From assembly GCF_910592395.1 (NCBI RefSeq), contig NC_088325.1:2633501-2697500 (forward strand): a stretch of 64,000 nt of DNA, read 5' to 3'. This DNA is from Lineus longissimus. Taxonomy: Eukaryota; Nemertea; Pilidiophora; Heteronemertea; Lineidae. Position numbers and translations under genes: made by a program. The notes under the pieces are model-generated. The model was not told the origin of the DNA. It worked only from the letters and a program-made list of their open reading frames with translations, and searched no databases. Positions within the stretch are counted from its first letter, which is position 1; every line of letters begins with the position of its first letter. Shown here one piece after another: positions 31,971 to 43,075 of the stretch.

Positions 31971-33467
31971 CTAACCAACTGGGGTAAACCGTCTAGCGTA
32001 TTTTATTGTCTCCTTGCTCTGTCCTTTACCCATATCTTTAATAGTTCGTACGGGCGATAATAGAACGCTATTAGGTAGCATTACTATTATGCGTTCGTTT
32101 CTATATTTACTTTGTTTCCGCGGTATCCCAATATGCCAATTCCTGACCGAAACAAAGGTCACCGTATTGATCTTTGTGACAGTTTTCAAAGGAGCCAGAG
32201 GAGAGCATATGTCTCTGATAAATGTTACACTGGAGAAGAAGTTTTTGTTTCCGTGTAAAAATAAAGTCGTCGATGCCTTTCGATAGTTCCAAAAGTAAAA
32301 ATAACGCGGGATCGAAAACACTTCCAATCGCGTTCTAGGCTTAGGAAAGGCACGATATAATGCAAGAAATCCTTTATCTGGCCTTTTATAGAGTAAGATA
32401 TGACCTTGTCTACTGACGCAATAATATCCCAGGGCAGGCTGTCTTACTGTTCGCCAACTATTCAGTTTATAAGGCGCCTCCTGCCCACCTATCCAAGTTA
32501 TATCAGATACGGCGAGAGTCTGACGACGCCAGGTCCGTTTGATAACACAACCTATTACAATGGTTTTTTTCAAGAGAAGCGGCTGGGTAAACATGGATCC
32601 CCTAGCTGAACATGGGTGATGACGAGGTAGGATTATTGTATCATGACAACCAGATAATATCTCAAGCAACTTAAAGACAACCGGTTTATATCCTCTTCTC
32701 CGGCGCACGCGGTGGAGCAGCCATAATTTCCCGTTGTTAATATCACTGAACATTTCAGTAAAACGAGAGGAAACAGACACATTATGAACGAGTGCGTAAA
32801 CATTCCTTTGTTCAGGTTGGTAGACAAGTATATTTCTTAAGGCATGAACATGTCCTCTATCATCTCGATGAACAAATAGTATCGAATTAGAATTGTCATC
32901 AAACATAAACAGCCTGGCTTCATATTTACTCAAAATGACTGACACGGGGGGGTTGAAAAGGACTGGTTCAGAAATTCGGTACGTTTGGGTGCTTTTTTCC
33001 TGAAAGAGCAGTTGTTAAAGTGTAAGTAGATGAGAGCTGCACTGCTTTTCATTCTTGTTACCACAGTACAGTGAGACTTTAACCAGGGACCAAGAAACTT
33101 CTGGACGGAATGCCTAATGGTATGATTTAGTGCCACAATTAAAATCATGTTTGACTTTGAGACGGATTTTAACCTAACTACGATCGAGTCTTGGCATGTG
33201 ATAAAACCTTACCTCTGGTTGATACATAAGCCATCCTCTAGTAATCTTTACATCCTTCCTCTCCAAACATGCTGCCTTCTCACTGTGCAGTCGGCAAACA
33301 TGGCCGTCATTATGCCCTGGGGTGTTAATAGTTTTGCAACTTAGCACCAAAAAGCAAACAAATGCGCAATGACACCTCGACCGCATGTTTTTATCAGCAA
33401 AACTTGCCTGAATTATTTCTCGATCATGTGTAACCTTCTTGTAAATCCTGCTTTGGGTTGGGATCAT
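31971..33467 (-). CDS. Unrecognised backbone-repeat gene, copy 6 (intact two-exon model)
   Basis: Exon 1 is 33467-33213 (85 codons, donor GTAAGG); exon 2 is 32999-31971 (343 codons including stop, acceptor CTCTTTCAG). Both borders are phase 0, and the spliced frame is open for about 427 residues. This is the most diverged copy at the protein level, yet length differences from the other copies are whole codons (in the segments after LPRHHPCS and before NYRKAS). That supports past coding constraint. No domain is recognised. The basic C-terminus and several Trp/Tyr-rich blocks are shared with the other copies. Confidence 0.45.
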
Positions 33468-33723
33468 TGTCAGTTATTGCCGAAAATATACGAGACCACT
33501 ATATCAAACACAGGGTATGATCATGACCACTAGGCAGTATTAATAAACGTTGCACTAATTCATCCATTATCTTGACCTATTCAATAAAAAATCTGATTGG
33601 CTTTTTCAAACAACAACATTTCAACATGAGAGAGCATCAAAACTAAATCTGTGAAGCCGAATTAGTGCCGATATTTTACAAATACATGTAATTCAACTTG
33701 ATAAGAAGCATTATTGCCGGCTA

Positions 33724-34092
33724 TTACTGTAGAAGAATTATAATGAAACACACCGTGGCAACACCTTGGATACTTTTATTGAATTTCCCATTTGTAAGCA
33801 ACATATTGGCACTGATGATCGCTCGACCGGACAATTGATCCGGGTATTTCCGAGTATGATTAGGACAAGCGAACATTGCCGAAAGGAAGGGGACTAAACT
33901 GAATGGGGGACTGCCGTACGAACGCACAAACTGAATCCAAACATGCTCGCTGCAGTGACGGCAAACTCTCCACAAGTTGAACCTCTGCCCGATATGATTC
34001 ATTATGATATTTGATTCATTTCTGCTTTCTTTTTGCCATCTATAGTCGATCCTATTATCACTTGAATTACCCTGAAACAGCGTGGTATTCAA
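33724..34092 (-). CDS. Conserved minus ORF upstream of gene copy 6, unrecognised
   Basis: A 122-codon ORF. The part reading QRFNLWRVCRHCSEHVWIQF through NGKFNKSIQGV recurs at 57186-57467 with a one-codon length difference (SGRAIISANM against SGRTISANM). AATAAA occurs in the same sense near 33777, so it could be a terminal exon with polyadenylation signal, or the start of another gene. It is absent from units that instead carry AATTTGTTAATTCGGG here. Confidence 0.3.
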   Translation of the reverse strand: MNTTLFQGNSSDNRIDYRWQKESRNESNIIMNHIGQRFNLWRVCRHCSEHVWIQFVRSYGSPPFSLVPFLSAMFACPNHTRKYPDQLSGRAIISANMLLTNGKFNKSIQGVATVCFIIILLQ

Positions 34093-34404
34093 ATTACTAT
34101 ACCGGCTACTGGCCGCCGGATATTGACAATAGACCCGACGAAAATCTTCGTTGGTTGGTGAAATTAAGGGGCGAATTATTTGAAAGGCGCTGCTGCAGTT
34201 TCTTTGAAATTATTGCTAACGAATCTTAAAATTTCCTGCCTCATTATATCATGCGGATGAACGAAATCAATATGCAGAGGTTTAGAGTTTTTCGGACAAA
34301 TTTGTTCCATCGGAGGAATCGAATTCTCCATTCAAATGTCGGTAAGAAACGGCATTCGCATGATATTTGGAGCCTACATGCCGTCGACGCAACCGCTCAC
34401 ATAC

Positions 34405-34461
34405 CGATCCCGATGGCCCAGTGGCTCAGGCATCCGCCTCAGAAATGGAAGGTCGAGCAGT
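34405..34461 (+). repeat. tRNA-like module (A-box), copy 4
   Basis: TGGCCCAGTGGCTCAGG matches the tRNA A-box pattern well. GGTCGAGCAG lies about 30 bp downstream. It is the first of two modules in tandem. Confidence 0.4.
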
Positions 34462-34570
34462 CGTGGAAGTCGAAGGTACACCGTGCTTTATGAAATTTGG
34501 CACTGTACATAGTTATGTACTTCCTGTAATTACCTATATGCCGTCGACGTAACCGCAATTGTTCACCTAC

Positions 34571-34629
34571 CGATCCCGATGGCTCTGTGGCCCAGGCGAC
34601 CGCCTCATCAATGGAAGGTAGAGCAGTCG
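34571..34629 (+). repeat. tRNA-like module (A-box), copy 5
   Basis: A second, more degenerate module 166 bp after the previous one, separated by the phrase ATGCCGTCGACGTAACCGC that precedes both. It is a local tandem duplication of the module. Confidence 0.35.
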
Positions 34630-34884
34630 TGGAAGTCGAAGGTACACAGTGCTTTATGAAATGCGGCACTCTACTATTAAAACACTCTCCCTGGTTCAGG
34701 AAACGAGGCTACGCATTGCTTTATTGATCAACAGAAACATAATGTTTTTTTCAAGATGTTGTCTCCGATATCTCTCATGCATCGATCGAGTGCGGATTGA
34801 AACTAAATGCTGTATTGTTAGGAGACAATGCCTAGGAAATTAATTTTTTTCTTTCTTGTAGGGAGGGAAACAATGAATACATAC

Positions 34885-35070
34885 TGTTACGATAGGTCTT
34901 AGTCAATCACACAAAACGTAACACAAAACGAACTACACAAGTCCATTGCACAAATGAACACAACGAATTTACATCTTTTGACAGTAACACCATCTTACCC
35001 GACGACTTGCGTCGTCTCCAACCAATTCCTAACCGGCCGGGATGACCGTAGACAACCGAAGGATGTCACA
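34885..35070 (-). repeat. 3' LTR of decayed GMR1-type element (58-bp internal deletion)
   Basis: 186 bp, against 244 bp for the other LTR copies. The missing 58 bp lies between AAATGAACACAA and GAATTTACATC. Ends TGTTACG..GTCACA on this strand (inverted ends of a TG..CA LTR). On its internal side is a short purine run on the minus strand (AAGTGGA). Confidence 0.85.
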
Positions 35071-35440
35071 TCCACTTAAAAAAGTTTCATCCCTGATGAA
35101 ACTAACTCACAAGGAATACTTAGTACCAAATCACCATAAAAATAATCACCATTCTCACAGACACAATACAACTAAAAAAACACCTTACAAAAAAACACCA
35201 TTCTCACAGACACAATACTACTAAAAAAACACCTTACAAGCATCTTTTACAACCGAAATAGTCTAACAGTCAATCGACTGTGCCACACAATTATCTGTGC
35301 AAGTACAAATATTGTTTATATAACAACTACAATGCAGTCAGAACCAGTATTTGAGAAAGTATCAAGCTACTGATAATAAAGTAATACTTCACAAGTACAC
35401 TTAGACATTCTTAATATACAAGTTCAGAATGTACATAATG

Positions 35441-38301
35441 CTAAATATTCACTTGACCATGAATTCCGCATTCATCATACAAAGTCTCGAAACAGTCCAA
35501 TGCAAGACACCATCGCATAAGTCTCTGATTGTTATTTTTCGTTTTTTCCAAGAACACTAACGGGTTATGATCCGTGAACACTTTCACAGGAAAACTAGGC
35601 GAGTTCAAGTACACAGCAAAGTACTCCAAAGACAAAACCAAAGCAAGTGTCTCCTTTTCAACAGTGGAGTAGTTAACCTGGTGCTTATTTAGTTTCCGAG
35701 AAAAAGTAACACACCGGACGGTCAATTCTTGATCTTCTTGCATCAAGACCCCCCCCCCCCCCCCCCCCCCCAATGGCATGATCACTGGCATCAGTTGCAA
35801 GCTTGAACTGTTTGGCATAATCTGGTGCTAACAGAACAGGCTCACTGACCAACAAATTGGTGAGCGGAGCTACCACCTGGGACAAGTTTGGGCAGAATCG
35901 CCGGTAGAAACCTATCATACCGAGAAATCGCATCAACGATTTCCTATCATGAGGCGGTGGGTATTCCTCCATCACCTTAACCTTCGCTTCGTCTGGTCTC
36001 ACCTGGCCGAATCCTAACTTATGCCCTAGATAGAGAACCTCAGCGTGGACAAACTCGCTCTTTACCAAATTTATGGTCAGATTAGCCTCTGTGCATCTAT
36101 CAAAAAATGCTCGCATTGATGCCAAGTGTTGTGCAAATGTGTCATGCCACAAAATTGCATCATCCTGGAACGACTCACAACCATCCACCCCTGTAAACAC
36201 CTTATTGATCAATCTCTGGTATGTACTTGAAGCACCTTTTAGACCAAAAGGCATGCCTTTATACTGGTAAAGACCATTTGGAGTTGCAAAAGCTGTGAGC
36301 TCCTTAGCTCTGTCTGTCAAGGGGATAGCCCAGTATCCCTTGAGCATGTCAAAAGTTGTAATGAACTTAGCCTTGCACACTTTTTCAATGCAGTCGTCAA
36401 CACGCTTGTTTGGGAAACTGTCGCCCTTTGACAAAGCATTGAGGCGCCGAAAATCTTGGCATAGCCGATACTGACCATTCTTTTTTGGCACTAAAACACA
36501 AGGTGAGCTCCATTCTGAATTGCTAAGTTCTACTAAAGTCATTTGCCACCAAATATTGGACTTCCTCATCTTGCGATTCACTTTTTTTATGATTTACCCT
36601 ATATGGATGTTGTTTGACAGGTTTTGCAACTCCTACATCAATATCACGTTGGATGAGAGGGGTCTGAGTAGGCACATCCCCGAATAAATGCTTGTATTCA
36701 AGAATTAGCCCATTGACCGCTTTGAGATGAGCAGGATTCTTGATGTGGCCAAGTTTGGCATCAAGGTTTTTCAAAACATCTGAATTTCGCAACTTTGGCG
36801 AACAACCCGCTTTTTCACCAAGACCCGACTCACTTTCATCACCCTCAACATCCGTCAACAACAAAACAGGTTTACAGGATTTGTCAACATTCTCATCATC
36901 GTTACCATTATACTTTTTAAGCATGTTGACATGGCAGAGTCTGTTTTTCTTTGTGCGATCTGGAGTACGCACCACATAATTTAGGTCATTGACCTTGCGC
37001 TCAATAAAATAATGGGCCAGAAAACTTGGCCTGCAGGGCTTTTTCGCGTAATGGCAAAAGCACTAGCACCTGATCCCCAGGACTGAAAGTCCTTTCCCTG
37101 CTCTTCTTGTCGTACCACGACTTCATCTTTGATTGCGTTTCCCCAAGATTAGATTCTGCCATCTCGCCAGCTTCAGACAACTTTAGTCTAAAGTCTGCAA
37201 CATAGTCCAAAAGATTCACTTCCTTGTCTAAATCATCTTCATTTAACCATGATTCTTTTAACAATCTGAGAGGACCACGGACTCCATGTCCAAACACAAG
37301 TTCAAATGGACTGAACCCTAAAGACTCCTGCACGCATTCTCGTGCAGCAAATAACACTAAAGGTACACCTTCATCCCACGACTTCTTATGGTCAAAACAG
37401 TATGATGTTAACATGTTTTTTAATGTGGCATGGAACCGTTCCAATGCACCTTGGGATTCTGGGTGGCAAGCACTAGAAGTTAGGTGGTTAATCCCCAACT
37501 GATCCATGACTTGGGCAAAAACCTTGGACATGAAATTGGACCCTTGGTCCGACTGTAACGCGTGCTTGGGTAACCCTACCCAGCTGAAGAATTTTACCAA
37601 ACTTTTTATGACAGACTTGGCTGTTATATTCCTCAGAGGGAATGCCTCCGGGAACCTGGTTGAGGTACACATGATTGTCAACAGGTACTGGTTTCCACTA
37701 GAAGTCCTAGGAAGTGGACCTACACAGTCTATCAAAATCTTTGCAAAAGCTTCCCCTACAGAAGGTATAGGATGGAGTGGAGCGGGAGGGATACCTGGTT
37801 AGGTTTGCCAACCATTTGGAAGGTGTGGCATTGTCTACAATACCGTACAACGTCAGATCGAAGACCTGGCCAAAAAAATGCATTAATATGCGATGATAAG
37901 TTTTTGTGATGCCTAAGTGTGCACCCATTGGCGAACCGTGGGCCATTTTCAGTACTTCTGATCTGCGTGATTTTGGAACCACAATCTGGTGTCTAAAGCG
38001 CCAGCTTTCATCACAAGCTGCATCAGGAGGTCGCCAACTCCTCATAAGGACGCCAGATTTTTTATAGAAAAACACTGGTTCCTTCCTCGCTCTTACACAA
38101 CTCCCTGATCTCTGGATCACCGTCCTGCTCTTTGATCAGGAGATCTATACTAGTAGGCAAAACACTAACGTTGTTACAATTGCCCTCAACGTCAGTTGAC
38201 GGGTTACCGGAACAATCTTTTCCGACAGTACTAGCATCTTCTATGATTTCACAGTCATCATCACTGTCATCTATCACAATAGGCTCTTTTGCCTTACCCA
38301 A
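35441..38301 (-). pseudogene. Pol remnant: integrase, reverse transcriptase, RNase H
   Basis: From 38301: a linker, then the His/Cys zinc region of integrase (HGSPMGAHLGITKTYHRIL, about 37900), then the integrase core with IDCVGPLP (Asp), LQSDQGSNF (Asp) and ESQGALERFHATLK (Glu), open for 244 codons (37735-37001). After a break comes reverse transcriptase, open for 298 codons (36581-35685): LVPKKNGQYRLCQDFRRLN, FDMLKGYW, MPFGLKGA, FQDD. RNase H (35818-35441) has KETLALVLSLEYF and FTDHNPL. At least five frame changes are visible. A run of 23 C (35749-35771; G on the coding strand) has replaced the conserved AIGAVL stretch of RNase H and breaks the frame there. Confidence 0.85.
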
Positions 38302-38342
38302 CTCGCTTTGAGTTTCACATCTACATAATCATGATCAACATT

Positions 38343-39791
38343 CTAATCAAAAATGTTACAATCCTCAAGCATGCCAAGATAATTTTCTGGATCACTTGGT
38401 GTATTTTGAGCAGCCAACGACTTTGCTCTAGTCATAACACATGAGGGGAAAATACCAGGAATTTCTTCCTCCAACAGACTAGTGTTGTTCTCAGATACAG
38501 GCTTTACAGTCAAAATTGGTTGAACCTTAACCAAACCACCAGCCAAGTCGTTACCAAGTATAAAATCAACAGGTGATGAACAGGCGATGACTGTCGAACA
38601 CCTACTAAAGCATCACCGTTAAAAACATTACAATTGAGAACGATGTTATGTAACGGTACAGCAAGAGGGTTGAGCCCAACCCCTTCAATAAACATAGTTT
38701 GGTCAGTGTCGGACCATGGGCCTAACCCAACAACATTCTCTAAAATGAGGCTCTGAGAATCCCCAGTGTCTCGTAAAACTTTCATCGGTACTTTTTTGTC
38801 TCCCACAGACACATAACCCTCAGACACAAATGGTCTGTACTGCTCACTGATCTCATCAGACACTCTTTGCCAATTAGTACTAACCAAAGCATTTGGCGAG
38901 TTCTTATTGTTACCTGAATTTTTCCTTGCAAGGATTGTGCAGTCTGCCATTCTGTGCCCTTCCTTTTTACAATAGAAACACGACATTTTGACATTTGGTT
39001 TGGACACACTCGAATCAGAAATACCAGAACTATTTGAGTAACCGTGGCTACTCTGTGCCCCACTGGCAGAAACCCCACCAGCACTAGTTGCCAGAGTTTT
39101 AGACTCACTCACCCTTCTTTTGTGACCTAAACGTTTGCCTGTATGCTTCAGGCACCACCTCGTACGCTTTCAAAATAGCCGCTTTTACCGCTGGATAGTC
39201 AAATGAATGGTCTAACGACAGACTAGAATAGGTCTCTTGAGCCATCCCTTTCGAAACACTCTGGACCAACAATGCCCAATGATCCCTCGGCCATGCCAAA
39301 TTTGTGGCTACCTTCTCAAAATGTGCAAAAAAACTTGTCAACATTTTTGTCATCAAATGGCGGGACCAACCGTACATTTCTACTAGCATGAAAAGTGCGG
39401 CCCATACCAACACCACGAGCGGTAGCTCGATGCCTTTGCTCCGCTAACTCTGCCTCACGTAATCTAACCGCTTGTTCTACTTCCTTTTCTTTCAGAACTC
39501 CTTCTCACGCGTTAGGAAGTTTTGCTTCATTTCGGCCAATTTGAGGCGTGAGAGAATGACAGCCTCACTCTCATCCTCCTCATTCTCATTCACCACCTCA
39601 AACTCAATCTCATTCACAACACCTGCTTTCACAAGCTCGTCCACCAACCGACTCAAAAATTGAGTCCTCTTCAACTTCGGATCAATGACCACCTTATAAT
39701 GAGTAGCCAAAGCCACCAAATCAGCTTTCTTCCAGGTTTCTAAAAGATCCCACTGTGGATCCGCTACAAACTCTTTTACATCAAAAGGCAT
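38343..39791 (-). pseudogene. Gag and protease remnant
   Basis: From 39791: an N-terminal region with a short SAP-like start (DLLETWKKADLVALATHYKV) and an acidic stretch, a capsid fragment (39416-39105, ending YRQTFRSQKK, where the SCAN-like half begins in the intact element), a CCHC knuckle (CFYCKKEGHRMADC, about 38990), and a protease with VLRDTGDSQS (about 38775). Pieces are in different frames, with a deletion after the capsid fragment. The order matches the intact GMR1-type element at 14907. Confidence 0.75.
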
Positions 39792-40477
39792 GGTTACATA
39801 TGTACACTGTGTTCAGAGTAAATACTAAGGCTGAGTCAAATGTATGATACTACATACACTGCCAGGTAAAAAGTGTAAGAAATACTGTACACAGCTACAG
39901 AACCATCACCAAAAGAACCAGCACAGTCAGGTTCTCACTAAAAATAATAAATCCAGAATATGAGAGATTTATAACACAGACAGTTGCTGCGTCTGAAACT
40001 CACATAAAAGACAAGTTTAGCCTACTCAACATATTTTACATATATCACCCAAAATATGGAACTGCATGACAAGACACAAAAATACACAAATCCTGTGTAG
40101 GGCCTACAACAAATCTTAGCGTTTGCTGTTGAAGACGTTCAAAACTTGACACACATTCGCAAAAAGTGGCGATCAGAAGTAAAATCTCACAAAAGTAACA
40201 CTTGACACTTGCGTGGCCAGTAATTTACCACATCAAACTTATGTTACAGTTAGTACCGGTGCGGTACACAGATAAGTCACAAATGGACATCACAAAGTTC
40301 AACACACTCTTGAACTAGGGTGACAAACTTTCGCCCGAAATTGCAGTGCAGTGTTGTGCATGCATGAACACGTGCCGTTTATAACATTACAGAAACGTAC
40401 AGGAAATGTACATGAAAAAAGCACGTGGGTACGGGATATGATGGCGGTGAAACATTTGGGAAAATCGATCTTGGTTC

Positions 40478-40493
40478 CCAGCCGAGCCCCCAT
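40478..40493 (-). promoter_or_regulatory. Primer-binding site of the decayed GMR1-type element
   Basis: On the minus strand the LTR end TAACA is followed by AA and TGGGGGCTCGGCTGGG. This resembles tRNA-Pro-type primer-binding sites of other retroelements; the match should be checked against real tRNA sequences. Confidence 0.5.
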
Positions 40494-40494
40494 T

Positions 40495-40738
40495 TGTTAC
40501 GATAGGTCTTAGTCAATCACACAAAACGTAACTCAAAATGAACTACACAAGTCCATTGCACAAATGAACACAAGATCGATTCAAAGAACTACCGATAAGT
40601 GTATTTAAAACTGGTACAAAAACTATTATAGAGAATTTACATCTTTTGACAGTAACGCCATCTTACCCGACGACTTGCGTCGTCTCCAACCAAATCCTAA
40701 CCGGCGGGGATGACCGAAGACAACCGAAGGAGGTCACA
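40495..40738 (-). repeat. 5' LTR of decayed GMR1-type element
   Basis: 244 bp. Ends are TGTTACGATAGG and GGAGGTCACA on the plus strand. A further copy of this LTR is at 41276-41519. Confidence 0.88.
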
Positions 40739-41275
40739 ATACGTGTAGTCCAAGTTCAATATTGTCAATGCGACGAGTTGTAAATGCTTATACATTTACA
40801 AACTTTCAAAAAAAGACTTCTTAAAAAAGCTTACACATTTTAAGATAATAATTTGCCGGAAGATACAAAACCTTCATAAATCGCCGGTCAGAAAGGTTTT
40901 TAAGACAAGAAATATGAGTCCTCAAATGAACAACGTTTCCAAAGAAACCGACCGGCTCTACCTGTTCGACCAACTATGATTTGCAAAATGCATGGCCGTA
41001 CAAATTTCATGTCAACAAGTTCACTCAAAACGTTGTCAAATAATGACTTAATCCAATAGCCTCTTTCGGTAAAAAAACTCCTAATTACATTAGAACCTCT
41101 TGGTAATATCAATGGAAATTAGCTGAGTTAATAGACTTTTGCCGTGCACATCAATCGTGCCGGCTGAATCATATAAATAGATACTATGTACATGAAAAAA
41201 GCACGTGGGTACGGGATATGATGGCGGTGAAACATTTGGGAAAATCGATCTTGGTTCCCGGCCGAGCCCCCAATT

Positions 41276-41519
41276 TGTTACGATAGGTCTTAGTCAATCA
41301 CACAAAACGTAACTCAAAATGAACTACACTAAACCATTGCACAAATAAACACAAGATCGATTCAAAGAACTACCGATAAGTGTATTTAAAACTGGTACAA
41401 AAACTATTATAGAGAATTTACATCTTTTGAGAGTAACGCCATCTCACCCGACGACTTGCGTCGTCTCCAACCAATTCCTAACCGGCCGGGATGACCGAAG
41501 ACAACCGAAGGAGGTCACA
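41276..41519 (-). repeat. Additional LTR copy created by tandem duplication
   Basis: A 244-bp LTR preceded by 89 bp of element leader (41187-41275) and followed by the same ATACGTGTAG backbone sequence as at 40739. It is not a separate insertion, because its flanks repeat those of the neighbouring copy. Confidence 0.85.
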
Positions 41520-41672
41520 ATACGTGTAGTCCAAGTTCAATATTGTCATTGCGACGAGTTGTAAATGCTTATACATTTACAAACTTTCAAAAAAAGACTT
41601 CTTAAAAAAAGCTTACACATTTTAAAATAATAATTTGCCAGAAGATACAAAACCTTCATAAATCGTCAGAAA

Positions 41673-43075
41673 GGTTTTTAAGTGTCAGTCCGTGGATGGA
41701 CCATGCAAAATCTGCAAAAAGTACTAAGGTGGGGGTTGAACAGAACCGGCCCGTATATTGACCATAAGTTGACCCTAAGGCATGATGATGATTGCTGAAG
41801 TGATTCCTCGATTAATCACTCAGAACAGGAATAAGGGACCGAAACGTTTTTGGCCCTTTTTTAATAAAAAAAGCAGTTATTTCTCTGCAAAATATGCTTG
41901 TTTATTTTGATTTTTTCCAGCTTGAATGCAAAACAAATATAATATATCATATAAAAGTATGAAAGTGGGATTGTAAAGGAATAATTTCATGGTAGTCTGA
42001 ATTTTTTTGGGGTGGGGGTTTACTGCCAAGACCCCCCCTGAAAAGGGTCTTACCCTCTAACAGTGAAAACAACGCAGTACTTCATGGCGAAAATCTCATC
42101 TTCTGCGGGGGTGAGGCCAATGATGTTTGGTTTGGAGTAAAGGTTAAGAATTTTGCAATTATATGCCGAAAACAAAACCTTGCCCGCGGTTTTTTTGTTT
42201 TTCCATAGTATGTCTTCAAAGAACCTATATTTTCCCACTCTTGTGATAGTTCCACTGTTTCACAACAGGTGACACATTTTCATGCTATTGCCTTATAACC
42301 TATTTTTGACAGTTTACGGCATGTGGAAGGGGTTTCAAATAACCATCATCGTCATATAGGAGTGTAGGATTCAATCTTCCCCTCATCCCCACCCCAAAAA
42401 GGGGTAAAATAGGGCTCGGACATCGGCTGGCATAGCCACGGCCCATGTGGAATTAGTCCACAGACGTTTACGAGAAGAAAAAACAAACCAAAACACATAT
42501 TTGGGCAGAGACCTGTATTCATCCACGACCGGAAGTGTGGCAGTCACATAGAGCTTATCAAAATGTCAAGTTGTGGTAAATACATGGCTGGGATGGACCA
42601 AAGTGGAATTAATTCTCAATCTGTGGTTGATTCTTAATCTACAGAGTCAGGCCATCACAGAAATATGCTTTTTGATAATATATTTAAGAAAATGTGGTCT
42701 CACTGGTCAGTTTAGAACTTGTACTTTGACAGGGCCATATCAATGCGCCAGTGACGTTTTGATGGATATGGTGTACGGAAATCTTTTTTTCTCAGGCAAT
42801 CGATATTGGAATTTTTTAAAACTTTATTATGCTATTGGCAACGGGTTCTTCTTGACACTTATAAAATTTTGTGCAGATTGATTGGTCCAATGAGTACTTT
42901 TTTTACCAAAACCTATGCACAACAATGTACACGTAATGTACACATGTTTTAATAGAGGACTCTGGCCATTTCAGCCATTCATGCCATTATGGCCATGGAA
43001 AGTTAAGAAAGCCCGGCTCTTCATGGTCTAAGAAGTTCATTTTTTGCTGTATCTAACTCGTATGATTGTGAACTA
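41673..43075. other. Unique-looking non-coding stretch
   Basis: No convincing gene. The ORFs at 42050-42238 (minus) and 42573-42881 (plus) have no recognisable domain. Short C-rich phrases such as CCCCACCCC recur. It probably belongs to the 5' part of the locus with the zinc-finger family fragments downstream. Confidence 0.35.

Larger units (their letters stand above)
30737..34884. repeat. Backbone repeat block C, first part (longest continuous unit)
   Basis: Nearly a full unit from GTCAGTAAGTTTTATAAGTGCGGG to the ATAC target site of the minus-strand GMR1-type element. Together with 40743-41186 it gives a unit of about 4.7 kb. It carries gene copy 6, a conserved minus ORF at 33724-34092, and two adjacent tRNA-like modules (34405, 34571). 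Confidence 0.75.
34885..40738 (-). mobile_element. Decayed GMR1-type Ty3/gypsy element, minus strand
   Basis: LTRs at 40495-40738 (5', in element sense) and 34885-35070 (3') are flanked by ATAC duplications (34881-34884 and 40739-40742). Gag, protease, integrase, reverse transcriptase and RNase H follow each other in this order from 39.8 kb down to 35.4 kb, so integrase again precedes RT. The reading frame is broken many times. It belongs to a different lineage from the element at 13508: LTR length and proteins differ. Confidence 0.88.
40407..41672. repeat. 780-bp tandem duplication spanning LTR end and backbone
   Basis: The segment TGTACATGAAAAAAGCACG (40407) through leader, LTR and backbone up to ATAGATACTA (41186) is followed at 41187 by a second copy of leader, LTR (41276-41519) and backbone (41520-41672). 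The period is 780-781 bp. The second copy breaks off at TTTTTAAG/TGTCAGTCC (41672). Few differences separate the copies, so the duplication is recent relative to the decay of pol. Confidence 0.85.

Noticed and set aside
41187-41519. A separate truncated LTR element
   Set aside because: Its leader, LTR and backbone flanks repeat those of 40407-41186 in order, so it is a tandem duplication and not an independent insertion.
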